Assembly: GCF_051195215.1 (NCBI RefSeq)
Contig: NZ_JBNAZM010000016.1
Span: forward strand, 28,092-92,091
Source of the DNA: Arhodomonas sp051195215
GTDB lineage: Bacteria > Pseudomonadota > Gammaproteobacteria > Nitrococcales > Nitrococcaceae
Direction of reading: 5' to 3'
Length of the DNA stretch: 64,000 bases
Each line of letters starts with the position of its first letter. The stretch's first letter is position 1. Shown one piece after another: positions 63,712-64,000 of this stretch. A program made the translations under genes and the position numbers. Below the pieces are notes generated by a model. It did not search any database. It was not told the origin of the DNA and saw nothing but the letters and a program-made list of their open reading frames with translations.

Positions 63712-63939
63712 GTGAACATTCGACTGCACAAAAACGCCACGACCACGCCGGCGCGCCGCGCGGAGATCCAGCGTTCGGACAAGCCGGTGCGCGAGCTCGC
63801 CCGGGAATTCGGCGTCAGCGAGGATACGATCCGGCGGTGGAAGCGCCGAGAGACGGTGAGCGACGGCTCGCACACCGCGCACCGGCTGCGCACGACGCTG
63901 ACACCGGCGCAGGAGGCGGTGGTCCGTAAGCGCCGTTAA
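63712..63939 (+). pseudogene. IS481-family transposase, N-terminal remnant
   Basis: 75 codons from a GTG with GGAGCCGG upstream. The opening MNIRLHKNATTTPARRAEIQ and HTH EFGVSEDTIRRWKRRETVSD, then HTAHRLRTTLTPAQE, are typical of IS481 transposases of about 300 aa. The similarity ends abruptly after about residue 71 and a stop follows, with no DDE catalytic domain. It marks a past insertion at the edge of the AT-rich RHS tip region. Confidence 0.8.
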
Positions 63940-64000
63940 ATCGACGCTCTTGCCTCAGTCGTATTGGGCGACTTTTTTCGAAGCGGGTAACCCGGCATTC

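Overview
The window is GC-rich chromosomal DNA that reads as a Gammaproteobacterium. The hut, nag and chitin gene sets, the GcvA-type LysR regulators, the OprD-type porin and the DUF1127 protein all fit this. Exported proteins rich in Asp and Glu suggest a halophilic or marine lineage (Halomonas- or Ectothiorhodospiraceae-like), but the genus cannot be fixed from the sequence. No rRNA, tRNA or CRISPR array was seen.

Layout. (1) 1-6184, minus strand: a histidine-utilisation cluster hutC-hutI-hutG-hutU plus a YjiH-type membrane protein that runs off the left edge. A HutC-type palindrome overlaps a promoter in front of hutI; hutH is not in the window. (2) 6321-16189: an Xre-type regulator, a secreted beta-propeller protein, then a MarR regulator next to an MMPL/RND exporter whose C-terminus is fused to a LolA-like periplasmic domain, followed by a DUF1302-like outer-membrane barrel. 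Two matching palindromes lie in front of marR and of the exporter. LysR, GNAT and GntP-like permease genes follow. (3) 16273-25415: LysR; a three-gene operon (CmcJ/NvfI-type oxygenase-like enzyme, 2-hydroxychromene-2-carboxylate isomerase-like protein, PaaI thioesterase); LysE exporter; a coupled secreted/membrane pair; DUF1127 and a divergent GcvA-like regulator; a DegQ protease; a Mut7-C-like protein. (4) 25582-28308: tandem LuxR-type HTH units in different frames, a 269-bp highly structured inverted-repeat element, an AraC protein and two orphan genes, one with a PD-(D/E)XK-like motif.

(5) 28493-48254: a nearly complete chitin route. The divergent operon nagB-nagK-nagA (minus) faces nagR-pgi-chiP-SBP-two permeases-two ATPases-GH9-GH20-GH18 (plus). 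GH18 cuts chitin outside the cell, the porin and ABC importer bring in chitooligosaccharides, GH20 and GH9 release GlcNAc and GlcN, and NagK, NagA, NagB and Pgi carry the sugar into the hexose phosphate pool. (6) 48337-56948: a methyltransferase, a D-2-hydroxyacid dehydrogenase and a LacI-controlled RbsABC-like sugar importer with two different permeases and a Gfo/Idh/MocA dehydrogenase. A perfect 28-bp palindrome sits on its promoter.

(7) 56987-63939: a PACE efflux protein, then an RHS polymorphic-toxin-like locus. The RHS shell is split into two consecutive genes, each with its own signal peptide. The second is broken by a run of eight G just before the variable tip. An AT-rich tip and an AT-rich secreted HEAT/Sel1 gene (candidate immunity gene) follow, and then an IS481 transposase remnant. 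This locus, the MMPL-LolA fusion module and the 269-bp structured repeat are the most unusual parts of the window.
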